Position numbers and translations under genes: made by a program. 5,295 bases of DNA, taken from NCBI GenBank assembly GCA_937915485.1, contig CALGII010000056.1, forward strand, positions 1-5,295, given 5' to 3'. Within the stretch, counting starts at the first letter, position 1. Each line of letters starts with the position of its first letter. This document shows positions 1 through 5,295 of the stretch, in pieces. The notes beneath the pieces are model-generated. The model was given only the letters and a program-made list of their open reading frames with translations. It had not been told where the DNA came from and did not search any database. Origin of the DNA: an uncultured Ignavibacteriota bacterium. Its GTDB lineage: Bacteria; Bacteroidota; Ignavibacteria; Tepidaquicellales; Tepidaquicellaceae.

Positions 1-544
1 CCCGTTTCTCGCCCCCGAGGAGATTCACTTCAGATACACCTTTCACCTGTTGAATCACCGGCAGATAATCATCTTTTACTTTCTGGTAAAGTTCGGATTT
101 TGGAAGATTCGAATTGACCGTAATCATCATAATCGGTAAATCCCCCGGAGAATTCTTGACGAGTGTCGGGTTTTTGGAATCTGCGGGCAAATCCCTGCGA
201 ATCTTATCTATGTTCCTCTGGGCTTCCTGCATCGTGACGTCAACATTTGTACCGATTTTGAAATTAGCCATCACGATTGATGCTCCGCTCAATGATTTCG
301 ATGACATGTAGTCAATGTTATTAAGGCTTGAGAGCCCGTCTTCGATTTTTTTAGTTATCTGATTCTCAACCTCGCTCGGCGCCGCGCCCGGATATTCTGT
401 CGTAACTACGACAATAGGCGTTGACATGTCCGGCAATAATTCTGTGCCGAGTTTATTTAATGTCAGAATTCCGAATATTGCTATTAGACTGAATATAACG
501 ATTATAGCCGACGGACGTTTTATTGATAATTGCGTTAGATTCAT
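1..544 (-). CDS. RND-family efflux pump, inner-membrane permease (N-terminal part, cut by window edge)
   Basis: This is the start of an AcrB/MexB-like resistance-nodulation-division transporter, the proton-driven inner-membrane pump of a tripartite drug or solvent exporter. The frame is open from the ATG at 544 to the window edge, giving 181 codons; the family is usually about 1000-1050 residues, so roughly a sixth is visible. The protein begins MNLTQLSIKRPSAIIVIFSL. A first transmembrane helix spans about residues 12-32, followed by LPDMSTPIVVVTTEYPGAAP (37-56), the conserved entry into the porter domain (typical consensus YPGAsaexVE). The later segment with EDGLSSLNNIDYMSSKSLSG also matches the family's PN1 subdomain. 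It begins 4 nt after the adaptor stop codon, so translational coupling is likely. No Shine-Dalgarno sequence precedes the ATG (CAGCAAAACTAATAAG). The sequence resembles the multidrug (HAE) branch more than the heavy-metal branch, but the membrane helices that would settle this lie outside the window. Substrate unknown. Confidence 0.95.
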   Translation of the reverse strand, partial: MNLTQLSIKRPSAIIVIFSLIAIFGILTLNKLGTELLPDMSTPIVVVTTEYPGAAPSEVENQITKKIEDGLSSLNNIDYMSSKSLSGASIVMANFKIGTNVDVTMQEAQRNIDKIRRDLPADSKNPTLVKNSPGDLPIMMITVNSNLPKSELYQKVKDDYLPVIQQVKGVSEVNLLGGEKR

Positions 545-548
545 CTTA

Positions 549-1613
549 TTAGTTTTGCTGATTTGAAATTATGTTTACTGGAGCGCCGTCGTACAGGTTC
601 ACCTGTCCGATAATAACCACTTCGTCACCGGCAGAGAGTCCGTTGGTTACTTCCAGAAAACTGCCTGTTGAGAGTCCGATTGTAATATTTTTCAATACGG
701 CTTTACCGTCTTCGATTTTATAAACCCTCGGTTCTTTAATTGTTCCTACAAGCGCGCCTACCGGAATTGCCGTGCTTGAAGTGCTGAGACTGTTGCCGAT
801 ACTGACCGAGCCGAACATTCCGGGTTTCAGTGCGTTTGATTTCATATTATTCACGGTTATCTGTACGGGAAAGTTATGCGAATCATCGCCTTTTGAGCCG
901 ACCATAGTAATTGTGCCGTTATAAAGGACTCCCTTATATACGTCGCAGGTAATCTGTGTCTTCGTTCCTTCTCTGAACCTCGAGATTTCATTCTCCGGAA
1001 TATTTAAATTCAATTTCAATACTTCGACGTCCGTCAACTGCAATAAAGGCACTCCCGGAGCGATTACCGAACCAAGGTCAAAGAACTTCGCAGTTACTAC
1101 TCCCGCGAAGGGCGAACGTATCGTTGTTCTTGAGATTTGCTCTTTAAGTGTTTTTATCTGAATTTCGGTTGACCTTCTCGAAATGTTGACCTTCTCGAGT
1201 TGGACGGCGGGGATAGCGTCGCCTTTTGATAGATTCTCGTATCTCTGCACGTCGAGCATTATGCCTTCAAGTTGCACTTCCGCGGCTTCAAGTTGAAGTT
1301 TTAGCATCGTGTCGTCAACTTTTGCAATCACGCTGCCTTTGCCGATAAAGTCACCTTCCTTTATTCCGATATGAATAACCTTGCCTGATGTTTCGGAAGC
1401 AATCTTGTTGTCCCTGTTTGCGGATATCGTTCCGACATATTTTTTTTCCTCGTACAGATTTTGAAATGATACTTTTGAAGTAGTGACGAGAATTTTAGCG
1501 TTCGGGTCGCGCTTGTATGTTTTCGCGTCGGCTTCCGATTTATTGGAAAGCAGTTTAATCGTTATGAGGGCTGCAATAACGACGCTAACTGCTATGATTA
1601 TAATTTTTTTCAT
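549..1613 (-). CDS. Efflux RND transporter periplasmic adaptor subunit (membrane fusion protein, HlyD/AcrA-like)
   Basis: This 354-residue adaptor bridges the RND pump and the TolC-like channel across the periplasm. Residues 4-19 form a hydrophobic N-terminal segment after MKK, acting as signal-anchor or signal peptide. There is no lipobox cysteine, so it is not an AcrA-type lipoprotein. The first half of the lipoyl-like domain follows (about 70-101, with SGKVIHIGIKEGDFIGKG), then a short alpha-hairpin rich in K, E, Q and L (about 102-162). The second lipoyl half opens with IRSPFAGVV (165-173), a hallmark of the family. A beta-barrel (about 190-270) and a membrane-proximal domain end the protein. 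The ATG at 1613 was chosen because it directly precedes the signal segment and lies 11 nt after the channel-gene stop codon. An in-frame ATG at 1661 would add 16 polar residues before the signal and overlap the upstream gene by 37 nt. No Shine-Dalgarno sequence is visible. It is the middle gene of the channel-adaptor-pump operon. Confidence 0.93.
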   Translation of the reverse strand: MKKIIIIAVSVVIAALITIKLLSNKSEADAKTYKRDPNAKILVTTSKVSFQNLYEEKKYVGTISANRDNKIASETSGKVIHIGIKEGDFIGKGSVIAKVDDTMLKLQLEAAEVQLEGIMLDVQRYENLSKGDAIPAVQLEKVNISRRSTEIQIKTLKEQISRTTIRSPFAGVVTAKFFDLGSVIAPGVPLLQLTDVEVLKLNLNIPENEISRFREGTKTQITCDVYKGVLYNGTITMVGSKGDDSHNFPVQITVNNMKSNALKPGMFGSVSIGNSLSTSSTAIPVGALVGTIKEPRVYKIEDGKAVLKNITIGLSTGSFLEVTNGLSAGDEVVIIGQVNLYDGAPVNIISNQQN

Positions 1614-1624
1614 GATTTTGTAAT

Positions 1625-2959
1625 TTAAAAACTTAATAATTTGCCCGCGGCTTTTTTCCACGATAGTTGGGCGTTGAGCAGGTTGATTGTTGAAACCAGG
1701 TAGTTATTCTGCGCCTCCCTGAGTGAGTTGTCCGATTGGATAACGTCGGTGATGTTTGCCAACCCCTCTCTGAACTGGAGACGCGTTTGCTCATATATTT
1801 TTTCAGCAAGCGAGAGTTGTTCTTTTCTGCTTTCAATATTCGTATTCTGAAGTTTAATCTGCAGAAGGGCATTCTTCAATTCCATGCTGACATTCTCCTT
1901 CAGTTGTTCGGTCTGGAGGTCAAGTTTTTTCAGTTCGAGGTCCTTAATTTGTTTTTTTGACCGGCTTTCGAGTCCGTCGAATAACTTCCAGTTAAACTGA
2001 ATTCCGAACCAACTTCCGGGATATCCCTTGAAGGTGCTGTTTTCACCACCTTTGCCGTAGAATGAATAATTAAAAACGCCGTATGCGGATACCGTAGGAA
2101 TTAACGAAGCACTTATGTTATCCCGCTCAAGTAATGTCAACTCTTTCTTTTTTTCAATCAACCTGAACTCAATTCTGTCCGGAGTAACCCGTTCCGACGG
2201 AAGGAGATTGTTCGTTGAAATTTTATTGTCGATTCTGAGTTCATCCTTTTGCGGTATCCCCGCTAATAATTTCAAAGCGTTTATGACTTCATCGTAAGAT
2301 TCGGTGACGGTTTCTTTCTGAGTCTCGAGCATTGTCTTGCTGAGTTTAAGTTTATCGACGTCGGAGTTTTTTATCATCTGATTTTGATAAAGAAGTTCGC
2401 CTGCGGCGATTAGTTTTTCCATGTTGCCAATGTTGTTCTCAATAAAACTTAGATGCGACTTGAGTATTTGCGCATTATAAAAAGCGGAACTTACATTATA
2501 GGCGATATCTTCCTTTGATTTTTTCAGCAGGAGTCCGCTCAGTTCTTCGCCGGTATGCGCGAGTTTCACGCCTGTTATGTATTCCTGGCTGTATATTAAT
2601 TGACCGAGAGAAATTGTCGTGCCGAGCGCCCACGGAATACCCGTGCCGAAAGCCATGTACGAACCCGGTCTTCCGCCGAGACCCGAAGCGTCCATAAGTT
2701 GCTTGGGAACCTGAGGATAATACTTGTAATCTCCGCTTACGTTCAGGCGCGGTATCATGCTCGTTTTCACCTCGCTGACGCGTTCTCCGGCTATCGTGTA
2801 ATCGATAAAGGAAGCTTTTACCGTCCGGCTATTTTGCAGAGACTTGTCAATCAGGTCATTCAGACCCAATTCGTTCTGAGAAAATGCGGCATTTATAAAA
2901 AAGAAAAGAATTGCCGGCAGAATAATCAGAAAATATTTCATCTTTGGTATTTTTGTCAT
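1625..2959 (-). CDS. TolC-family outer-membrane efflux channel
   Basis: This 444-residue outer-membrane factor forms the trimeric exit duct of the tripartite exporter. A signal peptide is clear: KYFLIILPAILFFFINAAFS, with likely cleavage after AAFS and before QNELGL. No cysteine follows the cleavage site, so it is TolC-like rather than a lipidated OprM-like channel. Two OEP repeats are visible. The first starts at LNDLIDKSLQNSRTVKAS; the second starts around RVTPDRIEFRLIEKKKELTL and ends with LQFREGLANITDVIQSDNSL, the conserved helix-turn of the family. Long amphipathic coiled-coil stretches rich in K, E and Q, and beta-strand pieces such as WFGIQFNWKLFDG, fit the fold, and the length is normal. 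Two in-frame ATGs compete: 2959 (MTKIPKMKYF) and 2941 (MKYF). Neither has a Shine-Dalgarno sequence and both leave a good signal peptide, so the exact start is uncertain. It is the first gene of the efflux operon, 86 nt downstream of the tetR stop. Confidence 0.94.
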   Translation of the reverse strand: MTKIPKMKYFLIILPAILFFFINAAFSQNELGLNDLIDKSLQNSRTVKASFIDYTIAGERVSEVKTSMIPRLNVSGDYKYYPQVPKQLMDASGLGGRPGSYMAFGTGIPWALGTTISLGQLIYSQEYITGVKLAHTGEELSGLLLKKSKEDIAYNVSSAFYNAQILKSHLSFIENNIGNMEKLIAAGELLYQNQMIKNSDVDKLKLSKTMLETQKETVTESYDEVINALKLLAGIPQKDELRIDNKISTNNLLPSERVTPDRIEFRLIEKKKELTLLERDNISASLIPTVSAYGVFNYSFYGKGGENSTFKGYPGSWFGIQFNWKLFDGLESRSKKQIKDLELKKLDLQTEQLKENVSMELKNALLQIKLQNTNIESRKEQLSLAEKIYEQTRLQFREGLANITDVIQSDNSLREAQNNYLVSTINLLNAQLSWKKAAGKLLSF

Positions 2960-2986
2960 AACGTTTTTTTCATTGAAACAAAATAA

Positions 2987-2998
2987 TTAAACAATAAA
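2987..2998 (+). repeat. 12-bp repeat TTAAACAATAAA, copy in the efflux-operon leader
   Basis: TTAAACAATAAA reads on the plus strand here, and the identical 12-mer reads on the minus strand at 3697-3708 inside the tetR promoter. It contains the half-site TTAAAC that also forms the ends of the 17-bp operator-like element. It may be a secondary half-site for the TetR protein. The region is AT-rich, so coincidence cannot be excluded from one exact match alone. Confidence 0.4.
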
Positions 2999-3000
2999 CT

Positions 3001-3008
3001 TAAATATA
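3001..3008 (-). promoter_or_regulatory. Possible -7 element of the efflux operon promoter
   Basis: On the minus strand this reads TATATTTA, seven of eight bases of the Bacteroidetes -7 consensus TAnnTTTG. A -33 element would fall about 20 bp upstream, near 3029-3032, where the sequence is only TTTA-like. If this is the promoter, the 17-bp operator at 3012-3028 would sit exactly in the spacer, a position suited to repression. A competing weak match (TTATTTTG, minus strand near 2978-2985) lies closer to the start codon. The choice is a guess. Confidence 0.25.
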
Positions 3009-3011
3009 AAA

Positions 3012-3028
3012 TTTATACAAATGTTTAA
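3012..3028 (-). promoter_or_regulatory. Putative TetR operator upstream of the efflux operon
   Basis: The minus strand reads TTAAACATTTGTATAAA, an imperfect palindrome. It matches 15 of 17 bases of TTAAACGTTTGTTTAAA at 3719-3735, upstream of tetR. TetR-family repressors typically bind near-palindromes of about 15-20 bp in their own promoter and in that of the adjacent efflux genes. The two positions, one before each transcription unit of the same cluster, fit that scheme. What is seen is the sequence match; binding is inferred. Confidence 0.6.
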
Positions 3029-3030
3029 AT

Positions 3031-3057
3031 AAAGGGCAAAAAAAATCATTTCCCTTT
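3031..3057 (-). terminator. Weak hairpin at the end of tetR, possible terminator or attenuator
   Basis: The arms CCCTTT (3052-3057) and AAAGGG (3031-3036) form a perfect 6-bp inverted repeat around a 15-nt loop containing eight T residues on the minus strand. The left arm overlaps the last codons of tetR (stop codon 3046-3048), and the transcript continues with AUUUAAAC rather than a clean U tract. The stem is short for an intrinsic terminator, so tetR transcription may read through into the efflux operon. Confidence 0.2.
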
Positions 3058-3663
3058 CAGGAACAAATAATTATTAATCATTTCCACGGCGTGCTCCTTC
3101 TGGTCCTCGAGAAAGTCCGTATATCCTTTTTCCGTGAACTCGCCGAGTTCTTTCAGCATTCTTGACGCAATGATGGGGAACTGCAATTGACCCATGACGA
3201 TAGTAAGCGCTGCCAGAGGGTCTATTTTGCGGATAACTTTTTCTTTTATGCCTTTTTGAATCTGCTCGCTCCATTTTTCGCGCATCCTGTCTTTTACATT
3301 ACCAATTTCCTTAAGAAATTCTTCGCTGCTGTTTTTCACTTCGCTGTAGAAAAACATGAAGAATTCGGGATTCTTTCTGGTTGTTTCCAGTACACGTTCA
3401 AGTATCAGCCTTATTTTCGACTTAAGGTCAATCGGTTTGCTCAGGATATCAATCGTATCATCGAGGAACTCGTGCACCACGTCCATGAAAATTATCTTGA
3501 AAAGTTTTTCCTTTTTCCTGAAATAATAATTCGTCAAAGCGACGTTAAGCCCGGCTTCCTTCGCGATGTCTCTTGAAGTCGCTTCTTTGTATCCTTTCTG
3601 CATGAACACCTTGCGAGCCGCCGCTTTAATTTTTTCTTCAGTATTTAATTCTGTTTCTTTCAA
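3046..3663 (-). CDS. TetR/AcrR-family transcriptional repressor, likely of the adjacent efflux operon
   Basis: This 205-residue protein is a one-component repressor that releases DNA when a small ligand binds. The N-terminal helix-turn-helix spans about residues 8-56: KIKAAARKVFMQKGYKEATS, then RDIAKEAGLN, then the recognition helix region VALTNYYFRKKEKLF. The rest (about 60-205) is all-alpha and variable, as expected for the ligand and dimer domain. The start is taken as TTG at 3663, because AAGGA at 3672-3676 sits 8 nt upstream and a promoter lies just beyond. This gives the usual short tail before the DNA-binding domain. An in-frame ATG at 3810 would add 49 unlikely residues and run through the promoter and operators. 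The gene is co-oriented with the efflux operon and divergent from the molybdenum hydroxylase genes. Autoregulation is inferred from the operator-like element shared with the efflux leader. The inducer is unknown. Confidence 0.9.
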   Translation of the reverse strand: MKETELNTEEKIKAAARKVFMQKGYKEATSRDIAKEAGLNVALTNYYFRKKEKLFKIIFMDVVHEFLDDTIDILSKPIDLKSKIRLILERVLETTRKNPEFFMFFYSEVKNSSEEFLKEIGNVKDRMREKWSEQIQKGIKEKVIRKIDPLAALTIVMGQLQFPIIASRMLKELGEFTEKGYTDFLEDQKEHAVEMINNYLFLKGK

Positions 3664-3671
3664 TTCGTAAA

Positions 3672-3676
3672 TCCTT
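3672..3676 (-). promoter_or_regulatory. Shine-Dalgarno site of tetR, supports the TTG start
   Basis: The minus strand reads AAGGA (within TAAGGAT), 8 nt before the TTG at 3663. It is the only good Shine-Dalgarno sequence among the minus-strand genes here and is the main reason for preferring a TTG start to the distant ATG. Confidence 0.6.
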
Positions 3677-3682
3677 ACAGTA

Positions 3683-3713
3683 CAAATATAAAAACCTTTA
3701 TTGTTTAAATCAA
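3683..3713 (-). promoter_or_regulatory. tetR promoter of the Bacteroidetes -33/-7 type
   Basis: On the minus strand a -33 element TTG (3711-3713, in CTTG) is followed by a 20-bp spacer and the -7 element TATATTTG (3683-3690), a full match to TAnnTTTG as known for the Bacteroidetes housekeeping sigma factor. Transcription would begin around 3676-3679, giving a very short leader before the TTG at 3663. The 12-bp repeat lies in the spacer and the 17-bp operator-like element just upstream of the -33, so a bound repressor would block polymerase. Confidence 0.65.
3697..3708 (-). repeat. 12-bp repeat TTAAACAATAAA, copy inside the tetR promoter spacer
   Basis: The minus strand reads TTAAACAATAAA, identical to 2987-2998 on the plus strand. 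It lies between the -33 and -7 elements of tetR. In both regions it is on the downstream side of the 17-bp element relative to transcription (10 and 13 bp away), suggesting a paired-site arrangement for the same regulator. Confidence 0.4.
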
Positions 3714-3718
3714 GTGTA

Positions 3719-3735
3719 TTAAACGTTTGTTTAAA
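3719..3735 (+). promoter_or_regulatory. Putative TetR operator upstream of tetR
   Basis: TTAAACGTTTGTTTAAA contains a perfect inverted repeat: TTAAAC (3719-3724) and GTTTAA (3729-3734) around GTTT. It also contains the palindrome AAACGTTT (3721-3728). Fifteen of its 17 bases recur on the minus strand at 3012-3028, before the efflux operon. It lies 5 bp upstream of the tetR -33 element and 132 bp upstream of the hydroxylase ATG, so it could act on either side; autorepression of tetR is the simpler reading. Confidence 0.6.
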
Positions 3736-3760
3736 AAAATTATCCGCGCATTTAAATTGT

Positions 3761-3775
3761 CCTGCGAGTTGCAGG
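3761..3775. repeat. Small inverted repeat in the divergent intergenic region
   Basis: CCTGC (3761-3765) and GCAGG (3771-3775) are perfect inverted arms around GAGTT. It is a G+C-rich island in AT-rich sequence, 92 bp before the hydroxylase ATG. It could be a regulator site or chance; no T tract follows, so a terminator is unlikely. Confidence 0.2.
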
Positions 3776-3867
3776 CGAGAAACGGGTGAGCATCGTAAGC
3801 ATATTTGCATTTCAAAATCCCGTAATTTTTTTTATGATAGGTTATTACCTCAATTAGAGAAACCGCT

Positions 3868-4344
3868 ATGGACAAAAGTATAAGTTTCAGATTAAACGGA
3901 AAGGAAATCACCGTGGAGACCGATCCGTCGCGTAAACTGCTTTGGGTGCTGAGAGTCGACCTGGGGCTGACGGGCACAAAATATGGCTGCGGCGAGAGTT
4001 ACTGCGGCTCGTGCACGGTTATCGTGAATAATTCTTCGGAACGTTCCTGCCAGTTGACTATGAATGACGTTCAGGGAAAGGATGTTCTGACTATCGAAGG
4101 TCTTCTGGGGGTAGAGAATCCGCATCCCCTGCAAAAGGCATTCATAGAGCACGACGCGCTTCAGTGCGGATACTGCACTCCGGGAATGATAATGAGCGCT
4201 TACTCGCTATTAAAGAAAAATCCCAATCCGACCGAACAGGAAATTAAAGCGGGGCTTGAAGATAATTTCTGCCGCTGCGGTGCGCACAAGAGAATTATAA
4301 GCGCTGTTCAAACGGCGGCGCAATACCTGAAAGGAGAAAAGTGA
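3868..4344 (+). CDS. (2Fe-2S)-binding small subunit of a xanthine dehydrogenase-family molybdenum hydroxylase (IorA-like)
   Basis: This 158-residue electron-transfer subunit carries two [2Fe-2S] clusters that pass electrons from the molybdenum centre of the partner subunit. The plant-ferredoxin-type cluster is held by Cys41, Cys46 and Cys49 (YGCGESYCGSC) and Cys61 (RSCQLT). The second, helical-domain cluster is held by Cys100 and Cys103 (QCGYCTPGM) and Cys135 and Cys137 (FCRCGAH). Gln99 is the conserved residue before the first Cys of that domain, close to the pterin cofactor in known structures. All eight ligands are present, and the length matches stand-alone small subunits such as IorA or the CO-dehydrogenase small subunit. 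It has no signal peptide, so if exported it must travel folded with the Tat-bearing large subunit. A weak AGAG lies 8 nt before the ATG. The large-subunit gene starts in the overlapping TGATG. Substrate cannot be read from this subunit. Confidence 0.95.
   Translation: MDKSISFRLNGKEITVETDPSRKLLWVLRVDLGLTGTKYGCGESYCGSCTVIVNNSSERSCQLTMNDVQGKDVLTIEGLLGVENPHPLQKAFIEHDALQCGYCTPGMIMSAYSLLKKNPNPTEQEIKAGLEDNFCRCGAHKRIISAVQTAAQYLKGEK
4331..4336 (+). promoter_or_regulatory. Shine-Dalgarno site of the hydroxylase large subunit
   Basis: AAGGAG ends 7 nt before the ATG at 4344 and lies within the last codons of the small-subunit gene. Together with the TGATG overlap it fixes the start and indicates coupled translation of the two subunits. 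It is much stronger than any site in the efflux operon. Confidence 0.65.
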
Positions 4345-5295
4345 TGGATAAGGACCTGACTTTGCTTGACGAATACACCGAAATCATCAACGGACATAAA
4401 ATCTCCCGCAGGTCTTTCATTAAATTGACCGGCGGAGGGATTCTCCTGTATTTTACTCTTACGAATCTTGATACATACGCGCAGGCGGACAGGAGAGAGA
4501 TGCCGTCTGACTTCAACGCTTACTTGAGAATAGGGACAGACGGAAGTGTAACCTGTTTCACGGGAAAAATTGAAATGGGGCAGGGAGTAATAACTTCTCT
4601 GGGACAGATGCTTGCGGATGAAATGGACGTCGCGCTTGAAAAAATAGATATGGTAATGGGCAACACTGACCTGACGCCGTGGGATATGGGAACGTTCGGC
4701 TCGATGTCAACTCCGTATTTCGGCGCCGAATTAAGAAAGGCGGGAGCGAAAGCGAAAAAAGTGCTGATTGATATGGGCGCAGATTTACTTAAAGTCCCTG
4801 CTGCGAATCTTTACGTCGATGACGGTGTGATTTACAGCAAGAACGATAAAAGCAGAAAAGTTACTTACGGCGAACTCGCAAAGGGGAACAGGCTCGAGGG
4901 GCAGCTGCAGGAAGAGGCGGAAATCAAGAAGCCGCCGGAATTCAAGGTCATCAACAGGAGTTTCCTGAGGAGGGATTCGTTGGAGAAAGTAACAGGTAAG
5001 GCAAAGTACACGGGCGACGTGCAAATGCCTGATATGGTTTACGCGAAGATACTTCGTCCGCCCGCGCATAATTCGAAACTGACGGATGTTGATTTCTCGG
5101 AAGCGGAAATGATTGATGGTGTTACAATAATAAAAGAGCCCGATTTAATCGCGGTGCTTCATAAGTATCCTGATATTGCAGAACTTGCATTGTCGAAGAT
5201 TAAAACAAGATACGAGACTCCTGAAATTTCATTCGACGACATTACAATCTTCGACCACCTGATGAAAGAGCCGCCGGAAGGGAAGACCGCGGCTG
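4344..5295 (+). CDS. Molybdopterin-binding large subunit of a xanthine dehydrogenase-family oxidoreductase (IorB-like), 5' part, cut by window edge
   Basis: This is the catalytic subunit of a molybdenum hydroxylase, which adds water-derived oxygen to an aldehyde or aromatic N-heterocycle. It is open for 317 codons to the window edge; related proteins are about 700-750 residues, so under half is visible. A twin-arginine signal is clear: SRRSFIKL (residues 21-28), a hydrophobic stretch, then AQA (46-48) as likely cleavage site, so the enzyme is exported folded. TGKIEMGQGV (73-82) and the GTFGSMST segment (116-123) followed by LRKAGA match the IorB-type molybdopterin domain that precedes the hammerhead. 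The a/b hammerhead domain starts about residue 213 (LEKVTGKAKYTGDVQMPDMV, then RPPAHNSKL). This permuted-looking N-terminus with a Tat signal separates it from cytoplasmic XdhB/CoxL forms. The first codon overlaps the small-subunit stop in TGATG. No FAD subunit is seen in the window, as usual for IorAB-type enzymes that pass electrons to cytochromes. Exact substrate unknown. Confidence 0.93.
   Translation, partial: MDKDLTLLDEYTEIINGHKISRRSFIKLTGGGILLYFTLTNLDTYAQADRREMPSDFNAYLRIGTDGSVTCFTGKIEMGQGVITSLGQMLADEMDVALEKIDMVMGNTDLTPWDMGTFGSMSTPYFGAELRKAGAKAKKVLIDMGADLLKVPAANLYVDDGVIYSKNDKSRKVTYGELAKGNRLEGQLQEEAEIKKPPEFKVINRSFLRRDSLEKVTGKAKYTGDVQMPDMVYAKILRPPAHNSKLTDVDFSEAEMIDGVTIIKEPDLIAVLHKYPDIAELALSKIKTRYETPEISFDDITIFDHLMKEPPEGKTAA

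Noticed and set aside
1614..1661. In-frame upstream ATG extending the adaptor protein by 16 residues (MEKSRGQIIKFLNYKI)
   Set aside because: It would overlap the channel gene by 37 nt and place a polar stretch before an already complete MKK signal segment; the ATG at 1613 fits the gene spacing better.
2600..2986. 128-residue plus-strand open frame
   Set aside because: It lies opposite the channel gene's signal and first repeat and has no recognisable domain; it is a shadow of the coding strand.
3187..3576. 129-residue plus-strand open frame
   Set aside because: It lies opposite tetR, is phenylalanine-rich because it mirrors Lys/Glu-rich codons, and has no own start signals.
3664..3810. In-frame ATG at 3810 extending TetR by 49 residues
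   Set aside because: The extension runs through the promoter and operator elements, contains four scattered cysteines and no family similarity, and the TTG at 3663 has a proper Shine-Dalgarno site.
3839..3850. AGGTTATTACCT short dyad before the hydroxylase gene
   Set aside because: Only 4-bp arms, no second copy seen in the window, and too short to support a site call.
3892..4152. 86-residue minus-strand open frame
   Set aside because: It is antisense to the well-supported [2Fe-2S] subunit with all eight cysteine ligands, and its translation shows no domain.

Overview
The window looks like an ordinary chromosomal stretch from a member of the Bacteroidota/Chlorobi-Ignavibacteria side of the tree. 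This is inferred from three things: a -33/-7 promoter of the Bacteroidetes kind (TTG, 20 bp, TATATTTG) in front of the regulator gene; efflux genes that start without a Shine-Dalgarno sequence; and the character of the proteins, such as a TetR regulator with the NYYFRKKEKLF helix common in that group. No tRNA, rRNA, CRISPR array or insertion sequence was seen.

Left part (1-2959, all minus strand): a tripartite efflux operon in the order outer-membrane TolC-like channel, periplasmic adaptor (membrane fusion protein), inner-membrane RND pump. The genes are packed with gaps of 11 and 4 nt. The pump gene runs off the left edge and only its first 181 codons are present. Immediately upstream on the same strand lies a TetR/AcrR-family regulator (3046-3663), best read from a TTG start with a good Shine-Dalgarno sequence. 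The 86-nt gap between regulator and channel gene, and the region upstream of the regulator, share a 17-bp near-palindrome (15 of 17 identical) and an exact 12-mer. These are the likely operators through which the TetR protein represses itself and the pump.

Right part (3868-5295, plus strand): a divergently transcribed pair encoding a molybdenum hydroxylase of the xanthine dehydrogenase family, in the two-subunit isoquinoline-1-oxidoreductase (IorAB) style. The small subunit carries two [2Fe-2S] clusters. The large molybdopterin subunit carries a twin-arginine signal, overlaps the small-subunit gene by one base, and is cut by the right edge after 317 codons. The 204-nt divergent intergenic region holds the tetR promoter and operators. 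No convincing promoter for the hydroxylase genes could be placed.

The efflux operon and its repressor form one logical unit: an inducer binds TetR and pump expression rises. The hydroxylase is probably a separate unit that oxidises an aldehyde or N-heterocycle in the periplasm. Whether the same repressor touches it is open. I found no sign of a novel system; the shared operator pair is the most informative signal.
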